Below, one piece after another: positions 61,043 through 64,000 of a DNA stretch of 64,000 nucleotides. Origin of the DNA: Vagococcus zengguangii (GTDB taxonomy: Bacteria > Bacillota > Bacilli > Lactobacillales > Vagococcaceae); assembly GCF_005145005.1 (NCBI RefSeq), contig NZ_CP039712.1, forward strand, positions 1,271,001 to 1,335,000, in the 5' to 3' direction. A program made the translations under genes and the position numbers. A model generated the notes under the pieces. It saw only the letters and a program-made list of their open reading frames with translations, was not told the origin of the DNA and searched no databases. How positions within the stretch are numbered: position 1 is the first letter of the stretch; the number at the start of each line of letters is the position of its first letter.

Positions 61043-61852
61043 TTATTCACCTTCTTTTACGACTGCACTCGCTCCATTCACTGTTACCCATCCGTGTTCT
61101 TTACGGGCTTGTGCTTCTTCATATTTGATTAAGTTTTCTGTAACAGAATCAGCAATTTTTTTATTAGCTGTTGCTTCTGCTTCTGCTTGCTTAGTTGTTT
61201 CATAGGCTTTTGCATCGGCTTGTGTTTTTTTAGTTTCAGCATCTAATTTGGCTTTTTCATTTTCTTGACCAGATAAAACAATCGCATCAATTGATTTTTG
61301 CGTTTCAGCATCAATGTCAGGAACACCCACTGTTACATCTTCTACAACAAAACCTTTTACTTCAACTGCTTTTGAGTAACTATCTAACAACTTCGCTTCT
61401 GCTTCCGAAGATTTACCAGAAAGAATATCTAAAATAGTATATTGTGAATAAACTTCTCGCGCTTCTTTTTGCAACTTAGACTTCAACCAGCCATCTTCAA
61501 TGTCTTGAGAGGTAATATTACCAAACTCCTTGAACATCGCTGAAGTTTTTGTTGGATCAATTTTGTAATCATATTTAATATTAACCGATGTTTTTTTACC
61601 GTCTGATGTGGCAATTGCCATATTCTCGGCTTGAATCGTTTGTAAACGAATTGGATATTGTGTTACTTTATCTAACCCAACAAATTTAATCCCTTGTCCT
61701 AGTGTCTCGTCACGGACACCCCCATTAATCGAATAGCGGACCCCTACATAACCATTTTCTATACGTTCAAATAATATAACAAACGCAAAAACCGCTATAA
61801 TTGCGACGACTACTAGACTTAAAATATTTTTAATCATCTTTGTGCTCTTCAT
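61043..61852 (-). CDS. SPFH/prohibitin-family membrane protein
   Basis: 269 residues: one N-terminal helix at about 9-28, an SPFH/Band 7 domain at about 30-200 (IENGYVGVRYSINGGV at its start), and an Ala/Lys/Glu-rich coiled coil at about 200-245 (ETKKTQADAKAYETTKQAEAEATANKK). Such proteins form large rings on the membrane and scaffold other proteins or proteases; no specific partner is known here. GGGGGG precedes the ATG. It is followed by a small membrane gene in the same transcript. Confidence 0.9.
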   Translation of the reverse strand: MKSTKMIKNILSLVVVAIIAVFAFVILFERIENGYVGVRYSINGGVRDETLGQGIKFVGLDKVTQYPIRLQTIQAENMAIATSDGKKTSVNIKYDYKIDPTKTSAMFKEFGNITSQDIEDGWLKSKLQKEAREVYSQYTILDILSGKSSEAEAKLLDSYSKAVEVKGFVVEDVTVGVPDIDAETQKSIDAIVLSGQENEKAKLDAETKKTQADAKAYETTKQAEAEATANKKIADSVTENLIKYEEAQARKEHGWVTVNGASAVVKEGE

Positions 61853-61884
61853 TTCTTTTCCCCCTATAACCAGATGTTACCGTT

Positions 61885-61913
61885 ATTATGACACGAATAA
61901 GGCAACTTATCAA
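61885..61913 (-). promoter_or_regulatory. Promoter of the SPFH operon
   Basis: TTGATA (61913-61908), 17-base spacer, CATAAT (61890-61885) with an extended TG one base before it, about 33 bases upstream of the SPFH ATG. Confidence 0.65.
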
Positions 61914-61992
61914 ATAACGATTGTATAATTCACGAAAAATTATACAGGTAGTTCTAACCGTATGATCTATTTAACTTTGTATCATCGATTAA

Positions 61993-63363
61993 TTAAGACA
62001 TTATTTTCGCTTGCCATTTACCACTTCTAAAACGCCATATAAAAATTAGACTTCTTAAAGCCCATTCAAGTGTCATAATCGTAAATAAGCCAATCAATCC
62101 ATAACCTAATTTAATACCGACGATATAACCCACACCAACTCTAAATAACCACATGGTAGTAAGTGATACTTTCGTGGTAAAAGCGCCATCTCCAACCGCA
62201 CGTAGAGTTGCTGGTAGAACAAAACTCGTACTCCAACATAAGATGTGCATTGTCAATGTAATCAAGTAAATCTTGAAGATTAGCGGAACTAAATCACTTG
62301 GAGCATTAAATAAATTCATTGCTACGGGAAATAAAGGCAACATGATTAAATTAACGATAATAAATGCAGCAATGCCTGTTCCAACAAACGTTTTAGTCAT
62401 TTTTTTAATATCGGATAAACTTTTACGTCCAACTGCTTGTCCGATGATAGGAACGAGTGCTGTCGATAGCGCACTTGGAATAATTTCGGCTAGTTGAATC
62501 CAGGAAACACTAATTGCATTCGCTGCGATATAGGTTGTACCTAAGCTCACGATCATCATTTGCATGATAATTTTACCCCCATTAAAAAAAATGTATTCCG
62601 CAGCAAACGGTACCGCAGTAGTCAACACTATACGGTCAACTTGCGGACTAATATTTAATATATTGTCACGTTTCAAATTAAAATCCGTATGATGACGGTA
62701 CAAATTGACACTCGCAATAATTAGCGTTAAATAACGAGAAATTAATAATGAAATAATTAAACCGCTTATGCCTTTTTGTAAGACAATTACAAAGATAAAA
62801 TTACTTAATAGGTACAAACTATTCATCACCAGCGAATTTTTTAATGAGTCTTTTGTTTTACCAATACCACGTAAACTACCATTTATCCCTTCAATGATAC
62901 TATGAGCCGGATAGCTACATAAAATACCAATAAAATATAAACGTGCTTGGTGCATCACTAAATCGTCGGCACTACCGAATAATAACGCTAATAACGGTTG
63001 ATGAAGAACTAAAAATAAAACCATAATCAACGTCCCAACAAAAAATGTCGAATGAATAACAGCGGCACACAGCTTCCCTAATTTATCAAAAGCCCTCTCA
63101 CCAAACGTACGCGCAATCAATACCGTCCCACCTAAACCAATCGCGCCAAAAATCTGAACTAAAAAAATATTCAAACTCCCAATCATATTGACCGCGCTTA
63201 CCGCTTCTTGACCAGATGAACTAATCATGGCAGTATTAATAAAATTAAAACTCACCAAGAAAAATTGATCAATCATTACTGGCAGTAAAATAGTTAAAAT
63301 CTCACCACTTGTAACCCCTTCACCTGTATAATACCCTCTAATACGTTCCCTAAGTTTACTCAA
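61993..63363 (-). CDS. MATE family efflux transporter
   Basis: Multidrug/toxin extrusion-type antiporter with about 12 helices in two MatE repeats (about 20-215 and 235-445). ILTILLPVMIDQFFLVSFNFINTAMI is a typical first helix and PxLxAxGxG-like PATLRAVGDGAF a late one. The frame is open to 63417 from an ATG without a ribosome site; TTG 63363 is preferred, with GAAGG about 11-12 bases upstream and an N-terminus (MSKLRERIRGYY) of normal length, giving 456 residues. Substrate unknown. Monocistronic. Confidence 0.85.
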   Translation of the reverse strand: MSKLRERIRGYYTGEGVTSGEILTILLPVMIDQFFLVSFNFINTAMISSSGQEAVSAVNMIGSLNIFLVQIFGAIGLGGTVLIARTFGERAFDKLGKLCAAVIHSTFFVGTLIMVLFLVLHQPLLALLFGSADDLVMHQARLYFIGILCSYPAHSIIEGINGSLRGIGKTKDSLKNSLVMNSLYLLSNFIFVIVLQKGISGLIISLLISRYLTLIIASVNLYRHHTDFNLKRDNILNISPQVDRIVLTTAVPFAAEYIFFNGGKIIMQMMIVSLGTTYIAANAISVSWIQLAEIIPSALSTALVPIIGQAVGRKSLSDIKKMTKTFVGTGIAAFIIVNLIMLPLFPVAMNLFNAPSDLVPLIFKIYLITLTMHILCWSTSFVLPATLRAVGDGAFTTKVSLTTMWLFRVGVGYIVGIKLGYGLIGLFTIMTLEWALRSLIFIWRFRSGKWQAKIMS

Positions 63364-63493
63364 AAAACCGTCTACCTTCTTTCTATAGTAAAAAGCTGAC
63401 ACATATAAAACTATCATAAGCCATTTTGGCTAAATTTGGAATTAATCAAGCAACACTTTCAATAAATAGCGTTAGTTTTTTTCTATCCATCAA

Positions 63494-63520
63494 AAAAGAC
63501 CTAACACAGGGCTAGGTCTT
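63494..63520 (-). terminator. Terminator of the RidA-like gene
   Basis: 8-bp stem AAGACCTA/TAGGTCTT (63496-63503/63513-63520) followed by T6 on the minus strand, ten bases after the stop. Confidence 0.85.
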
Positions 63521-63530
63521 CTCTTATATA

Positions 63531-64000
63531 TTAATTAGCTATCGGTGATGTTCCTTCGGCATTTCCTGCCACAGCATCCATTTGGATTAGCGCACCTTTC
63601 ATGATATGGTTGACACCAACTACTTTACGAGCTGGTGTACCAGTTGAGAAGTATTCGCGATAGACTTCATCAACTAACGCTAACTGCGTCATATCAGTTA
63701 AGTATATATTAACTTTCACAATATCTTCTAATGAATGGTCCACACTTTCGATAATCGCTTTAATATTTTCTAAAACTTGTTTTGTTTGAACTTTAATCTC
63801 GTTTTCAACTAATTTATTAGTGATAGGATCAATCGGAAGTTGAGCTGAAATATGATTGTAGTGTGAAAAAGCAACGGTTTGCGTTGATAATGGGCAAATT
63901 GGCGCATTTTTCGTATTATTTGCTTCAATGATAATCCCATGGCGATCTTCAATCGCTTGTGGAGGCGTTCCGTCTCCATGTGAGACAACAGCTTCCATTT
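63531..64000 (-). CDS. RidA family protein, probable tandem-domain form, 5' end outside the window
   Basis: The visible 155 codons end in a complete RidA (YjgF/imine deaminase) domain: NAPICPLSTQTVAFSHYNHISAQ, then VQTKQVLENIKAIIES and ARKVVGVNHIMKGALIQMDAVAG. The 30 residues before it begin MEAVVSHGDGTPP, which resembles the end of this same domain, MDAVAGNAEGTSP. This suggests that a first RidA domain lies upstream and that the ATG at 63998 is an internal Met. RidA enzymes hydrolyse reactive enamines and imines from amino-acid metabolism. Whether both domains keep the catalytic Arg cannot be seen here; ARKVV supplies an Arg in the visible one. Confidence 0.82.
   Translation of the reverse strand, partial: MEAVVSHGDGTPPQAIEDRHGIIIEANNTKNAPICPLSTQTVAFSHYNHISAQLPIDPITNKLVENEIKVQTKQVLENIKAIIESVDHSLEDIVKVNIYLTDMTQLALVDEVYREYFSTGTPARKVVGVNHIMKGALIQMDAVAGNAEGTSPIAN

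Overview
The window looks like chromosomal DNA from a low-GC Gram-positive of the Lactobacillales, most likely Enterococcaceae (Enterococcus/Vagococcus type). The reasons are the purE-K-B-C-S-Q-L-F-M-N-H-D order with a small PurL plus PurS/PurQ, two T-box leaders (Gly and Met), the phoH-pgpH-ybeY-dgkA-era-recO-glyQS order, lipoproteins with Gram-positive lipoboxes, and strong AGGAGG ribosome binding sites. Nearly every gene is on the minus strand; only an MscS channel and an NhaP-type antiporter are on plus. I see no rRNA, tRNA, CRISPR array or phage genes.

Regions, read from high to low coordinates because transcription mostly runs that way: 63.5-64.0 kb, the 3' part of a probable tandem RidA protein; 62-63.4 kb, a MATE exporter; 60.5-61.9 kb, an SPFH/prohibitin gene, a 59-residue membrane protein and a small membrane gene that seems to have lost its ATG; 59.7-60.4 kb, an ArsC/Spx-like protein and a GcvH-like lipoyl protein; 56.7-59.7 kb, metNIQ behind a Met T-box; 54-56.6 kb, a DUF1033 gene overlapping topB; 51-54 kb, a stand-alone FtsK-type membrane domain followed by full ftsK; 46.2-50.9 kb, an accessory patch with an IS91-like element, a lone thiolase and an IS1182-family element; 44-46 kb, nhaP; 37-44 kb, rlmN, phoH, pgpH, ybeY, dgkA, era and recO; 33.7-37 kb, glyQS behind a Gly T-box; 27-33.6 kb, an unrecognised gene, a DUF2187 gene, clpB and lepA; 21.8-27.2 kb, secA, prfB (with its programmed +1 frameshift), ftsE and ftsX; 16.4-21.4 kb, pstSCABB-phoU; 1-16.2 kb, the complete purine operon ending in two one-carbon genes (fchA, fhs), then mscS convergent to it.

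The purine operon makes IMP from PRPP. The distal fchA and fhs can supply the 10-formyl-THF used by PurN and PurH, so precursor and cofactor supply share one transcription unit. Its promoter (TTGACT-17-TAAAAT) has a PurBox centred about 77 bp upstream of the predicted start, the arrangement described for PurR activation in Lactococcus. purK is broken by an in-frame amber codon.

The most noteworthy observations are the interrupted purK, the orphan FtsK 4TM-domain gene upstream of ftsK, the IS91-like transposase with an overlapping TTG-started zinc-ribbon ORF, the IS1182-family transposase that reads through its own inverted repeat into host DNA and carries strong hairpins at both ends, the probable ATG-to-ACG start loss in a small membrane gene, and the tandem RidA protein cut by the window edge. 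I did not find a convincing new multi-gene defence or biosynthetic system; most of the window is core chromosome.
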